Shown: piece after piece, positions 1 to 12,372 of the stretch
Position numbering within the stretch: the first letter of the stretch is position 1
Layout of the letters: every line of letters starts with the position of its first letter
Translations under genes and position numbers: made by a program
The notes under the pieces: model-generated
Databases searched by the model: none
What the model saw: the letters and a program-made list of their open reading frames with translations, nothing else
What the model was told of the DNA's origin: nothing
DNA from: Vitis vinifera
Lineage: Eukaryota; Streptophyta; Magnoliopsida; Vitales; Vitaceae
DNA length: 64,000 nucleotides
Assembly: GCF_030704535.1 (NCBI RefSeq)
Contig: NC_081822.1
Coordinates: 33,525,501-33,589,500 of the forward strand
Direction of reading: 5' to 3'

Positions 1-86
1 CGCCAGCGTCGGTAGTGGCACGTCGCGGCGGACAATGGACGGTGGCGTCGGTGATGGGCAGATGAAAATGGCTATGGAAAAAAGAA

Positions 87-104
87 AGAGAGAGAGAGAG
101 AGAG
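87..104. repeat. (AG)n microsatellite
   Basis: An uninterrupted run of AG dinucleotides inside a purine-rich tract. Confidence 0.9.
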
Positions 105-188
105 AAAAAAAAAAGAATATGAAATGATGAGAAGAAAGGAAGAAAAAAAGTGGTTGTGACTTGTGAGAGGGATGAGAAAAGAGAGAAA

Positions 189-935
189 AAATGGGTTTCA
201 TGGGAATGGCCCGAAGGGGATGGCTGTGTGTGTGTGTGAGAGAGGGAAAGGATAGGTATAGGTGGGAGGAAGGATTTAAAAAATTGTCAAATATCACAAG
301 GTCCATGCTCAAAAATGGTTTTAGACGGATGGAGGATTCGAAATCCAAACAAATGGTTCAGAATGAACCCTAGGCAACCACTATGTCAAATATATTCGAA
401 AGTTATCACAAAATACAAATTTAAGGTGGAAAATTAGGGGAAAATGCGAGATGAAGAAAATAGAAAGAAAAGTAAAAGGAAAAAAAATAAAAAAATAAAA
501 AATAGATTAAAATTTGAAAATTTATTTTTATTTGTTACTTTAAACTCATTTTATTTATTTTAATTCAAGATATAAAAATTAAATAATTTAAACATACATA
601 AAATTTTACTTAATTTTAATTATATTTGATTTTTTTTTTTTATATTTTTCACAGGACAACCAAATATGAAAAAATAATTTTTCTTTATATTTTTCTTTTA
701 TTTTCTTAGTAATTTTTGTAACCAAATATAACTTAAAGAAATATTTTAGTGAACAAATTAATTATAATTTGTTGATTAAAATGTGTATCATGCAAAGGGA
801 ATGCCCATGAGAGAGAGAGGGAAAGGATAGGTATAGGTGGGCGCAAAATAGTGGGTTTCATGGGAAGGGATGGCGTAAGAGAGTAAGAGGTAAGGGATAA
901 GTATAGGTGGGAGCAAGGATTAAAAAATACCTAAC
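189..935. repeat. Local direct repeat pair split by a MITE-like insert
   Basis: A segment at about 189-300 (gggtttcatgggaa, then gggaaaggataggtatag and a gtgggag motif) recurs at about 800-925 in shuffled order. Between the two copies lies an AT-rich block (about 404-742) whose body matches the Tourist-like MITE at 19873-20198. The left terminal repeat of this older copy is not recognisable. The simplest reading is a small local duplication with an old MITE inside it. Confidence 0.5.
404..742. mobile_element. Degenerate copy of the 19.9-kb Tourist-like MITE
   Basis: The body shares long stretches with 19873-20198, including gaaaatgc near the start, aatagattaaaa, ttactttaaactcattttat in the middle and aggacaaccaaa near the end. 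The terminal inverted repeats are eroded, so the exact limits are uncertain. Confidence 0.55.
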
Positions 936-1924
936 CCAGACAAAAGGTTGAAAATGAAGCTTGAACAACCACTAGGTCAACATGTTATATTCACCAAATA
1001 TATATATTAAAAGTTATCATAAAAAAATATTAAAGAAATATTTTAATAAACAAATTAATTATAATTATTTTATAATTAAATAAATAAATTTCATTTAATT
1101 GGTTATTAAAAATATAAAAATTATTAGATAATTTTCTTCATAGATCTTTTTTATATCATTAATATATTAATTAAATATTAAAAATTATTCATATATCACC
1201 ATTTATTTTATACCATTAAAAAATTAAATTAAATGAATTATAATTTTAATATTAAATATATTTTAAAATTAGAAATATTATAATCAAATATCATAATATT
1301 ATTATCGAATAATATTTAATGTAACCTAATAATAAATATACACTTATAAAATTCATATTTTTAATTAATGCACGTGATATTATTATCAAATATGATAAAT
1401 TATATTATACGTATATCATTTTTTTAATAAAATAATTTTAAAATATTTATTATGACTTATTATATCATTTTTAGAATTATTTTCAAAATTTTTATGAATT
1501 TTGATTAATTTTTATGTATATCGATATTTTGTATAAAAATATCCATCGATATTTTCTAATATATCTCGATATATTTGTAAAGTCGATTTATCGACATCAA
1601 AATTGATATTTTCATCCTCATCCTTGGGTAGAAGTAAGTTAGAGTGAATAGGGAGTGGAGTGAGAATGGGTTGTCAAAAAATGGTCTCTAAAGGAAATGA
1701 GATGAGTTTAAATAATAAAAAATTGATTTATTCGTACATAAGAACTTTGAGATAAGTTGCATTTGGTTTGAGAAACATTTTCTAATTTTTATTTTCTAAA
1801 AATAGTTTTAATTTCCTATTTTTCTTTTCTTGAAAATGTATTTGATTAAGAAAAAATGAAATATGTTTTTAAAAAATGAAATTTGTAAAATTTTGTTTGA
1901 TTTTGGGTTTTCCTTTGTAGAAAC

Positions 1925-2405
1925 CCACTTCCAATTATGTAGATATTATCTCTTTCGAGATAAAAGACCTTCATGAATTTAAAACATGCTATAAGGTTAA
2001 GAAAAGTTCGCATATATATATATGATACCATAAGTTTTTTCTCTTATATGATATAATATATCATAATCACTCTCCATTCAGACACAACATACTTATTGTG
2101 TTCCACAAGATGGCGGGGTCAATTAGAAGTTTGCATTGGAGTTAAGGATTGACTTTGATATCATTTATAGTGACTCAATTCCAATTATATAGATATTTTT
2201 TGCTCTTGGGCCAAAGGACTTTCATAACTTTAAAATAAATTTTGTAAGGTTAAGAGGAGTTCATACATAAAAGTTTTTTCACCGTATTGGATGTGATATA
2301 TCTATATATGTATGAATTCCTTTTAACCTTATAGACGCGTTTTAAAGTCGTGGGGGTCCTTTGGATTAAAGTAAACAATATCTATACGACTAAGAGTTGT
2401 GACCC
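1925..2405. repeat. Three copies of one dispersed repeat, two direct and one inverted
   Basis: The motif ttccaatta-t-tagatatt followed by a gactttcat / taaggttaag core and a tatat tail appears at about 1930-2060 and 2168-2300 on the plus strand. It appears again inverted at about 2310-2400, where it reads taatccaaaggaccc and aaacgcgtctataaggtta on the minus strand. It looks like pieces of a non-autonomous element. No coding potential is seen. Confidence 0.45.
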
Positions 2406-3176
2406 TAATGCAAAAATGGTTAAATGAAATATAATCAAAATTTTATATAACACATTTATCGTTATAAGAATTAAGAAGCAAGGTGGAGATAGTAGAAGGA
2501 ATGAAATCAAATGTAGGTGAGTAGTGACTCAAATTTGTGATAACTCTTTGAATTGAAGAATCCAGTAATCCTTTAATCCTTTAATTTACAGTCATTCCAT
2601 TTCTAGAAATGAAAAACAATCCCAAAATAGTTAGTTTATGGAAGATTGGGTTCCGTTACAAGATCTTCTCTCCTCTGCTTCTGCTTCTGCTCCTGCTCCT
2701 TCACTGGTGCTGTAGCATCACCTCCACTAAAATAATCTCCCTAGTTAATTGCAATGCTCACAGGAATGGAGATCATTCGACTGCAATTCACAAAATACAT
2801 TACCACTGCAAAAACAATGCGTATCTATTGAAGATGATAAACCCCGAGAGAGATTTGGGGACTGTGTTTAGTTGCCACAATTAGTAAACTGAGAATGCAT
2901 TATTAATACAAATGATTCTAATGATATGCAACCATGTGTATCCCGGGATGATTAAGCATGAAATCGACGATATGTGAGAGTACTCTAATTTCAAACAGTG
3001 TTATGGGATTTTTTAGTTCCCGCTTTAAACAGTTCTAAATGATCTTAAGACATCTACCCAAGCAAAAATGTTGAAAATCAGATTAAGAAAGAAAGGCAGA
3101 AAGAAAAGAAACACACAACCTACCATTACCAAGAGATGATGTTATGGGAAGAGTTTTAGGTCTGTTTCTCCGATCA

Positions 3177-6100
3177 TCAAGGGATGCCCTCATAATGCCT
3201 GCACTTCAAACGTTTCTGCGGCCGCATCTCTGATTCAGAGTGATCCTCTGAGCGGTCAGTTTCTTTTGCAGTTGTGGGTTCTTCCTCATCAGCAGTATGG
3301 TAATCAGAGCTGTCTGATTCTGAGCCATCAACATTCGACCACCCACTTCCACTGGGTTCCTCCTCCTTATGGATTTCTTTAAGGACTACTGTTGACTTGT
3401 TCGGAAGAGGAGGAGAGGAGATAGAGCTGAATTGGATCACCGGGGGATTCACGTCTTGATCATTACTGTACACTAGATCAAACCCACACCTCTTAATCGG
3501 AGGATACCACCCCATGACCTGAGTCCCAAATGATACACTGATGTGAGTCACTTCATGCCAATTTATGGGAGTTCCATTATGCCAATTGCTGAAGAGGGGG
3601 AGTTTTATATAAAGTAGCCACACGTGATCTAACCCTACACCTTCCTTATCACATCTGATACTAATGCGGTTAGCAATGTAACTGGATGTTGAATAGCGCA
3701 AGGTATACGATACTGGAATAATCACATTAGATGCGAAAACATAAGTGACAAAGCTCAAAGCAAGACCCAGCAAGTTGGAATTATACCAATTTGGAGGTAG
3801 ATCTGCTTCTACTTCACACCCTGAGCTCTGATACCTTATCCAATCTGGTATTCTACTCCCATAAACCATCACATATATCAAGTGTGCACCCGAATTACAC
3901 TGTAGAATCAAAATTATTAGGATGTTAGAGAGATAGAATCGAAATAATTATATATATGCATATATAATTAAAATTATGATACATCGTATACAAATAGAAC
4001 CCACCTTGAAAGTTTTCTTCGGGGACTTTGCAGTTGGAAAGAGTGACTTGAGTACTTGATTTGAGGCATTTTCCAATGATATGCAATCTTGTGCAATTAA
4101 ACTATATATGCTTGATGGAAGTTCTGGCAGTATTTGCAGTCTTTTACACTTCTCCAACAACAGACCTTCTAGGCTAGAAAGTCCCCTGATGTTTGGCAAA
4201 GTAACAAAGTTGTTCCCAGATAGACCTAACACTTCCAATGAAGATAAGAGGCAAAGACTGCTAAGGTTTGTTTCATCTGATAAATTACAATAACCTAGGT
4301 TTAGCCTTGTTAAAGAATATAAACCTGACAAATGATGCAATATGGAACCAGTAGAACTTGAACTTCTTCTTGGCAACAACCATGAGGTAGATGGGGGTCC
4401 TCTACATCCCTTAAAGGATAATATTTCAAGGTTTCTCAAGAGCGAAAAAGAGGAGGGTAGTACTCTTACAGGAATACCATCTGCGTGAAGTTCCTTTAAC
4501 ATTTCTAAGTTCCCAAAGTTCTCAGGAAAATCTTCGAGTCTCGAACAACCAGAAAGAATAAATGTTTCGAGGGATTTCAAATCACACATGCTGCTTGGAA
4601 GACTTTTGAGCTTTTCACAATTTTTCAAACTCAAGAAATTGAGTTTATTCAAAACTCCAAGAGACGGATGTACCTTATGCAAAGATATACAACCTTCGAG
4701 AACTAATCGTTCAAGGTTGGGGACTCTCGAGAAATCTGGGGTTTCTATTAAGGACTTGGAGTGACTGAGATCCACGACTTTTAACTTTTCAAGAACCTAC
4801 CATGAAAGAAAGTTGACTTAAAAATTAGCTTTCATGCACATTAAACGCTTTTTAAAGAAAATAATATCATTACATCATAATCATACCTTGATTCCTTTCC
4901 AAAGTCGGTTAATGTGACTATAATGCATGCTGAGGTGAACAAGATTCTTTGCATTGAAATCATTGTCCAATGATTTCAAAGAGTATCCATACAAATATAA
5001 GTACCTCAATTCGTCGTAACAAAATCTTAACTTCGGAGAAAAATGCACTTTACAATTCTCCTTATTTAAGGTATCTCCAAAGTTTCTTGAAATTTTGTTA
5101 GATTCATAGACTTTGAGCAATCTTAGTTTATACATCCTTGGGAAGGCTTGAGTGCTAAAGTCTATTATCTCTTGTGAATGAGACAAGTCGAGGAATATGC
5201 CTTCAATTTTTCCATTTTCCTGCATACCAAGAAGGAGACTAAGTTAAAAGCATGCATAGTAAATAAATATATGTCTGCTACAATTTTATTCGCATATGAC
5301 TACTCAAGCCAAAATAATTTCAAATCTTAACTTGTGTTGCATAAAATAAATTTCATTTTTTTGCTCTTACCGTGTTTTTTTTCAATGCATCGTTGATATC
5401 TTTATGGAGCCACAATCTACTACGCTGGCCAGGATTATGAGATTCTTGGCGAACAATTTCCATACCCATTTCTTGTATTAAGTCATGCATCATTATCCTA
5501 TTGTGAAAAAAACTTATGAGTGATTTATCAGCGAGAGCTCGTATACCACTAACTGAGAAGAAGCCACAATAGTCTAGTATTTCCTTAACGTAATTTTTAT
5601 CCTCTCCTTTAAGGAAACATGCAATATCCAAAAATATATTCTTCTCCTCAAAATCTAGCCCATCATAACTTATTTTCAGAACTTCATGAATTTTCATATT
5701 AGGAATACTTTTTAGTTTGTCTAATTGATCTCTCCATTCTTCTTTGCTCATGCTAAATAAAAAAGAACCCAAAACCGTAAGAGCCAATGGAAGGCCTTGA
5801 GCATAACATATTACAACTCTTGAAAGCTCTAGGAAATCTTCTCGAAGGAGTTCATGTTTTAATGAATAACGTGCAAGGAACTCAAGAGCTTCATCATCAT
5901 TGAATTTATGAACCTTATAAAGATTGATTTTATGTGAAAGTAATAAACGTTTATCCCTAGTCGTTATAATAATTGTACTTCCTCGACCAAACCAATCCTG
6001 ATTTCCAATTAAGCATTCCAATATTGTTGGATCATTCACGTTATCGAGAACAATAAGGACCTTTTTTGAGTGGAGCCTTGCCTTTATAGATGTGAGTTCT

Positions 6101-7235
6101 TTCATATTTAGATTTTCTTCCTCTAATAGATGAGAAAGAAGTTTCTCTTGCAACCCAATTAAGCCCTTCTTTTTTAAATCCTCTGCAACATTTTCAAGAA
6201 AGGAGCAACCTTCAAACTGATAGGAGATTCGACTATAAACAGCTCTCACAAGGGTTGTTTTCCCTATTCCACCCATGCCCCATATTCCTACCATTCGAAC
6301 ATCATCTGACGCCAAACATAATAAGGTTTTCATTTCTTGTATGCGAGCATCTATTCCAACTAGATTCTCGATATCACTACTGGATGTAGATAACAATTTA
6401 TTCAAAATGTCTTTGACAATTTGCTTGATCAATAGAGACTCATTCCTGTCATATTTAAAGCATAAACACATAATAAGTCCAGCTATCTACAAAAAGATAA
6501 TAAAAATAAAGAAAATATGAGAATATGTGTCAAGATATAGTTGGTATCTTATATCTAATTTAAAAAAAGTCCAGTAAAATATTTCTAAATCCTATGAACC
6601 CGGTCCTTTAATAAGATAATGTTAACATGGTATATATTATCATACCCTTTGTGTTGTAATAACTAATAGTTGAATTAGAAAGAGCATTTAAAATGGCAAT
6701 ATTAAAAATAAAAAATAAAGTAAGAGTGAAAAAAAGCTTTAAATAATTACTTATTCCTTGAATCCCAACCAGAGAAATTGGTGACTTGAGTGAGAGCATC
6801 CTTCCAAATCTGCACCCTCTCCATACCCTCCTTGGAATTCTCTTCATGTTTAGCCAAGGCTTCTCCAAATTTTCCCATGTGATTTCTCACATCCGAGGGA
6901 TCGACGTTGTAGAAAATTGGGAGAACCCTGTGTCCGCTGTTTTTCATGCACTGTATTATCTTCACCAGCTCCTCTAAACACCATCTAGAAGATGCATAAT
7001 TTTCTGATAAAACAATGATAGAAAACATGGAGTTTTCAATAGCAGAAACAAGTGCAGCAGATACGGCTTGCCCTCTCTCGAGCTTCTCCTCGTCTATGAA
7101 AGTGTTGATTCCTTTGGTGTGCAACTCCTCACAGAGATGGGCAGTGAAGTTATTGCGGGTGTCTTCCCCTCTAAAGCTCAGGAACACATCATAGCGCCCC
7201 TGAGAAGGCGAAGAAGAAGCAGCAGCAGCAGCCAT
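3177..7235 (-). CDS. TNL1: intact TIR-NB-LRR resistance protein with C-JID domain (five exons)
   Basis: Intracellular immune receptor. Predicted coding exons are 7235-6751, 6445-5371, 5219-4887, 4796-4005 and 3899-3177. All have GT donors and AG acceptors, and the sum is 3408 nt (1135 aa). The TIR domain (about residues 12-160) has YDVFLSFRGEDTR and WCLEEL, with putative catalytic Glu89. NB-ARC (about 190-500) has P-loop GMGGIGKTT (218-226), kinase-2 LIVLDNV, RNBS-B STIIITTRD, GLPLA (379-383) and an MHD motif (481-483). LRRs span about 521-895. C-JID starts near 900 (YGSRIPDWIRYQSS), followed by an acidic Ser-rich tail and basic PQKRLK. The start is the conserved Met before the TIR, shared by all paralogues here. 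In the family, effector recognition triggers oligomerisation and TIR NADase activity feeding EDS1 signalling. Splice sites are inferred by eye. It is the only TNL in the window open throughout. Confidence 0.93.
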
Positions 7236-7300
7236 TACAGAGCAGTAGAGACACCAAGTCTGAGATATGAGTCCTGACTTAATTGCAGTAGAAAAAGTTC

Positions 7301-7307
7301 ATTTATA
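7301..7307 (-). promoter_or_regulatory. Candidate TATA box for TNL1
   Basis: TATAAAT reads on the minus strand about 66 bases before the TNL1 start codon. This would leave a short 5' UTR. The gene-proximal sequence (gagcagtagagac, then gagatatgagtc) is conserved before the TIR exons of the other TNL copies. The TATA assignment itself is tentative because AT-rich DNA gives many such matches. Confidence 0.3.
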
Positions 7308-7884
7308 TCAACCACAACTGAATAATAAAGCTAAATTTGCTTAATTGCAAAATTGAGAATACAGCTGTGATTGAAGCAAGTCTCACAACAAAACTTCAAA
7401 TATTTTACGCAACAAAGAAAAGAAAAAGCGCGTTGAATGATAAAGAGGAAAAGAAAAAGTCGGGTGTTACGACTCAAATAGAAAACCAATGCTTTTGTGA
7501 CCAGTTAGCTTGGTAGGTGTGCTTTTCGCTGACTTTATTGGCTTGCCGTGTGATATCAGAATCAGACTGATGAGAGACTTCAATGAACTTCAAAGACAAA
7601 TATGAAGAAAAAAAGAAACAAAGAAAGAATGACAAGCCAAATAAATTTTTTTATTAAATTTCAAATAATATTGTAGCACATTTAAAATTCTATATTAAGG
7701 TCATTAATCAAACGTTATCATAGCTACGTGAATAAGTTTTCAACATGTTCTCACCAAGAAGAGATTAAACCAGTGCACATGGCAAAGGGTCCTTCTATGA
7801 CGGGCTTACCCCGAGTTGAAATGAAAAGTACATGGTTGATGGAAAGAGAAAAAAAAAATACTAGTGAGGTTGAAAAGGATATAT

Positions 7885-8703
7885 CAATGTTTAAAAAACC
7901 GGACGGTCCAACCATCGCATTTCTAGTCCGATTCGCTCTATTAAACCGTTTAAGTATTGGGCCGATATTAAACCGTCTGAACCGGCGGGACCAATGACCC
8001 AATGGAACCGGACAGTTCCAAGACAGTTCAAGTTAACCCCCTTATTTTGCAAACATGGAAGGGCTTCACTGGGTTTAATGTTTTGGGCTAAAGCCCATTG
8101 CTGGGTCTTATCTTATTTGTGACAAAGCCCATATACGCCCCCACAATTTCATGGGCTGGGTCTTGAGCCCAAGTGATGCCTTTGTACTGTGAGGATGGCT
8201 TCTTTTATAGGTATCTTGGCAACGATGTGGGATTGCTAACATTATCAATTGAAAAAAATAGAAGAAGCCTCCACCAAGAGGTTTTGAACCTTGGACCTCA
8301 AGCTTTATCATCAGCCCACAACACCACCCAGCCACGTGCCCTTTGTTATCTAATATGCCAAAACAAAATAATATAAATTAGATTTTAACATTTTTTATAA
8401 TATTAAATAAAAATAATATAATATTTTAAAAAATAATAAAATTAATTTAAATTTATATTTTTAATATATTCACATTTAAATATTATACATATTTCAATAT
8501 CAAATATATAAAATAATATTATTGATTTTTAATTTATTCATATATATTTTAAATTTTTTATAATTATTTTTAATTTTAATAATATATAAATTACATATTT
8601 ATGACATCATCAGTTCGACCGCGGTTCGACCACCGGTCATACCAATGAACCATGAACCGGTAACTTTTCCAATTCGATGACCTGTCCGATTCTGAAAACA
8701 TTG
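7885..8703. mobile_element. Non-autonomous inverted-repeat transposon, about 0.82 kb
   Basis: The left end begins caatgtttaaaaaaccggac. The right end, read on the other strand, begins caatgttttcagaatcggac. The subterminal zones are rich in CCGGT/GGTCC/GTTCGACC words, unlike the AT-rich flanks. The centre is very AT-rich (8380-8600) and includes a tRNA-like segment. No transposase is seen. A target-site duplication could not be fixed by eye, so the superfamily is left open. Confidence 0.6.
8262..8340 (-). repeat. tRNA-like (SINE-head-like) segment inside the transposon
   Basis: On the minus strand an A-box-like TGGCTGGGTGG (8335-8325) is followed about 35 bases later by a B-box-like GGTTCAAAACC (8290-8280). 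The whole reads as a degenerate tRNA cassette. It does not fold into an obvious complete tRNA, so it is more likely a tRNA-derived SINE head captured by, or inserted in, the element. Confidence 0.4.
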
Positions 8704-9726
8704 GGAAATATTGTAGGTGCTTACTCCGAAAAATTCCTATGAAGTACCCAACTTTTAGGATGATAATTTTACCCTTTGATTCAAATTTTTCCCATTATTC
8801 TTTTGCTTCGGTAGAGTTAATTTTTTTTTGGAAAGTGAGTCATGAAATTACAACTTTATCCTTTAATTCATTTTTTTTGTTACTAGTTTTGAAAAAAAGA
8901 AAAAAAAAGGTGAAAAAATAGGAATAAATAAATAAGAAACACAAAAATAAAGAAAAAGTCAAGCGAAAAATAACAAAAAATTAAAATAAAATTAAATAAT
9001 TTACCTTAGTTTCTTATAAGAAATTAAATTATTTGAAATATACTTTTCAAGTTCTTTTTGTTCTTTTTAAAAAATTTGAGATTTTTGTAGAGAACCCAAT
9101 AAAAAAAAGGACTTTAATTTTCAATCTCCCTTGAATAAACATCAAACCCGTAAGATTAATGTCATTTATGCATGTAATATATAAACTTTAGCTATTACAC
9201 ATGACCAAAGTTTTTAAACACAAAAGCATAAGGCGAGATGTTTTTGTTCTCATGAGGTGAGGTGTAAGTCTCAAAGCGTTGAGACGTAAGCCTTTTGAGA
9301 CTCTAATTTTTATAATGAATAAATATGTAAAATTATAGAAAGCTAAAAATAAAATATAAAACTAAAAACTTCCATAACAAGTTACTTTAAGTAGGAAAAA
9401 CCATTCAAATAGTTTTATAATTGGACAAAAAATCATAATAAGTCATGAAAAAACCATCATAAGTCAAATACATGTAATTAAAAAATGTATCAATTTAAAT
9501 CATCCTCTCTAATATTATCATCATCCTCATCCAATGTAACTATAATAGGAAAGCTTGCACTATCAAATCCCACCATATAATTTAATTCTTCATCTTCAAC
9601 AATTAATACTAAGTTCACCTCATTTTCTTTGCTTTTGCTTCCACTTTGACCTAGCATAAAGTACAAAGTAGGTGTAAAAAATTACAACTTATGGTTAAAT
9701 TTAATAAAGTTTTAATTTTATTTTTT

Positions 9727-10006
9727 TTAATACTTATTTGCAAAGTCCTCATATTTTCTTTTGATGCTTGAAGAACCAAATGCATATGGATGGTGCTTGA
9801 ATTTCCTCTCATTTTGATGACACAATTCTAATGGCATCAACATTAAATACCTCATCATCTTCAAGCCAAATAGCATCATGTGGGAGGAGGGATTCTTCTT
9901 TCTCTGCAATCCATTTATCATCCAAATCAATCTCCTCTACTAATATTAGATCAACATTTTTTCTTCTTTTTAGACTCTGCTCTCTCAATCTAGTGTTGTA
10001 CCTCAC
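9727..10006 (-). pseudogene. hAT transposase C-terminal tail relic
   Basis: Reading on the minus strand gives RYNTRLREQSLKRRKNVD, an acidic stretch (EEIDLDDKWIAEKEE), then DAIWLEDDEVFNVDAIR. This matches the charged C-terminal tail that follows the dimerisation domain in plant DUF659-type hAT transposases. The frame shifts near 9809-9830. The segment sits at the far 3' end of the element, as expected for the last exon. Confidence 0.6.
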
Positions 10007-11507
10007 ATATATATACTAGAGCATTTAACCTCTTATGTTCAAGTTAATTTCTTTTTTTGTTTTGTGTTTTTTTTTTTTGTTTTTTTTTTTTTGTTTTTGT
10101 ATGAATCTACCAATGAAAAAAAAATCCATATGTTAAGATTGAAATATCCAAGTATTAAAATGTTAAATATTCAAGTTAACTAACATTTAAATAGAATGTA
10201 TATAATAAAAATTAATTAGAAGTATTATCGATTCAAAAGGGCTTCAATTTATCTCAAATCCTGAAGCACTACAAGTAAGACTAAGGACTTGAATAACAAA
10301 CTTTTACAACTCCGATGTTGAAGCCCCAAAAATGCATTCACCAACTTGTAGGACTTCTTAGTTTTCGAGAATCAATCACTAAATGACTTCCAAATTCACC
10401 TCTTGCTTGATTAAACAAGTCCAACTGAATGTCAGCTATTAAACATTCATTATAATTAGAAATATTGTACATGCATTCAAATAACTCATTCCTCACTTCA
10501 TCCACATTAGAGAACTTGTCTTCATAGCGTAATTGAGGGTTAAGATAATAACCTGTTGCATGTAAAGGTCAATCAAGTTATAGGGTCCATCTTGCATTTA
10601 CTTTTCTCTAAATTGGCTTATATTTTTTTTCAATGACCTTATAGTGAAATGCAGTCTTTTCCTTGGCTAAATCCATTAACTCATAAATATAATTCATGAC
10701 TAGTCTCTCCTCTAAATCAACCTCTCTTAAAACACTAACCAATTGGATAGTGGTCTTTATATAAAACGCAACATAAGGCAAAAAATTTGGATAAAATTAC
10801 ACGGTCGATACTTTGAGTTTTTACACTTTCTATATTTTTTACCCAACTACTAGAATACCATTTCTCAAAGGAGAACATTGCTATGGGAGCTTGTTTTTAC
10901 TTATAAAGATCTTGAAGAGTGAGAAATGTTGTAGCAAACCATGTAATTGCTAGGCGAATAAGTTCATAATTTTTTGTAAATGTTCTCATCAAACCAAGAA
11001 CCCAAATATGTCCATAAAAGAACTTCACCACTTACTTAGCTTGTGCAAGTGTATTAGCATGAATCTTTAGCTTTCTAATGCCCTATAACATCAATGCAAT
11101 AGGTAGCACAAGGAGTCCATCACAAATTTTCCTCTTTTTTATGAGCCTCATTCCAGCATTCACATAATTAAAAACATTATCAGTGATTATTTGTACAACA
11201 TTCTTCTCTCCAATTTCTTCAACCACCCCATCAAGATATTTAAACATCAATTCTTCATTTTTAATTGTGTCAAATGCATTAATTGATTTTCAAAACCATG
11301 TGCCAGCTAAACCATTCACAAGAAAGGACACCTACTTTTTTTTTTATCTATCCAACTATTTGACATAATGGAGCATCCATATTGTTTCCATGTTTTTTGT
11401 GTTCTTCCATCATGATATTTATATAATTCACTTCTTCTTTAAGAATCCATATCCTCAATTCATGCATAGATGGAGGCTTAAACCCAAGCCCAAAGTTTGC
11501 AATAGCA

Positions 11508-11792
11508 TTAACCATAAGACACACAATATGGATTATTTACTATATTGAATGAGAAACCCTTTGAGTATACAAAATGATTAATTTTCTTATGCACTTCCTT
11601 TCTTTCTTTTTGCTTCCATTTGGAATTCAAAGTACTTTGTCTAAGTTCTAAAACGGTGAACTTATCCATGGGTCCCCTAAGAATAGGTTGCCTACTCACA
11701 CTCAAACTCTCATTCCCACTCCCACTCCCATTTCCACTTCCACTCCCAATTGTTTTACAAAATGACCTTTCATTCATTGGATTTGGTCCCAT
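11508..11792 (-). pseudogene. hAT transposase N-terminal region relic (before DUF659)
   Basis: The minus-strand frame reads a Gly/Ser-rich linker (GSGSGNGSGSGNE), then RGPMDKF, then a charged WKQKERKEVHKKI segment, then FVYSKGFSFNIVNNP. This is the order seen in plant hAT transposases between the BED zinc finger and the DUF659 domain. The matching BED-like piece (RCSRWVNRHKHHFAETC) lies just upstream in the duplicated block at 11747-12368. Confidence 0.65.
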
Positions 11793-12368
11793 GCTAATTT
11801 CTTCAAGCAGTTAATTTCTTTTTGATTTTTTTCTTTAAAATTATTCAATGCCTCTTTGCATTGCAATCTTATATCTCCACTAACTTTGGTATATATATGG
11901 TTTCATACCATGACAAGTTTCAGCAAAGTGATGTTTATGTCTATTTACCCATCTTGAACATCTTTGATTATAAAATTTATATCTTATATACTTCTCTCTC
12001 AGATCTTTAATAATATACTTCCCTTCTTGAACTTTTGATTTCGAGAGACTCATATTAAAACAAATAAAATAATTAAATTACATAAATAATTTTTTAAAAT
12101 TACATAATTATTTTAGAACATAAAATAATAAAATTTTAATTCTAAGATTTTCAAAATTGAATATTAGCATAGCTAAGTATTAATAATTTAATATAAATAT
12201 TATTTTTTTTTCCAATGGGACAAAAATTTACCTATAAAATTTTTTAATATAAATATATAGACCTAATAATATATATAATTTAACATTTTTTCATTAGAGA
12301 AAAAAAAAATGTGAAATGCGAGTGAAACCAAATTCTGGTAAGTGGAGATACTATAGTTGTGTAGTGGA
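11747..12368. repeat. Tandem duplication inside the hAT element, copy 1 of 2
   Basis: This block starts caattgttttacaaaatga and ends gttgtgtagtgga. It is repeated almost colinearly 626 bases later. It holds the BED zinc-finger-like part of the transposase (minus strand) plus the AT-rich intron or upstream sequence. Confidence 0.8.
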
Positions 12369-12372
12369 CTCT

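Larger units (their letters stand above)
1..2600. other. AT-rich intergenic spacer, no gene recognised
   Basis: Only short ORFs without recognisable protein character lie here. The first 60 bases are GC-rich and probably the edge of something outside the window. The stretch holds an (AG)n run, a local direct repeat, a MITE relic and copies of a dispersed repeat, listed separately. Nothing supports a host gene. Confidence 0.7.

Noticed and set aside
191-373. 60-codon frame in the first spacer
   Set aside because: It lies in a purine-rich low-complexity tract that is locally repeated and shows no domain or conservation.
2609-2884. Plus-strand 91-codon frame with a leucine run
   Set aside because: The Leu run comes from a ctg/ctt simple repeat. 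Part of the frame is antisense to the companion-gene exon relic (aattcacaaaatacattacc). No homologous product is recognised.
8108-8376. Overlapping 67-75-codon frames on both strands
   Set aside because: They fall inside the inverted-repeat transposon and its tRNA-like segment. No protein character is seen.
11500-12010. Plus-strand frames over the hAT element
   Set aside because: The transposase reads on the minus strand. The plus frames are complements of the Gly/Ser-rich linker and AT-rich introns.
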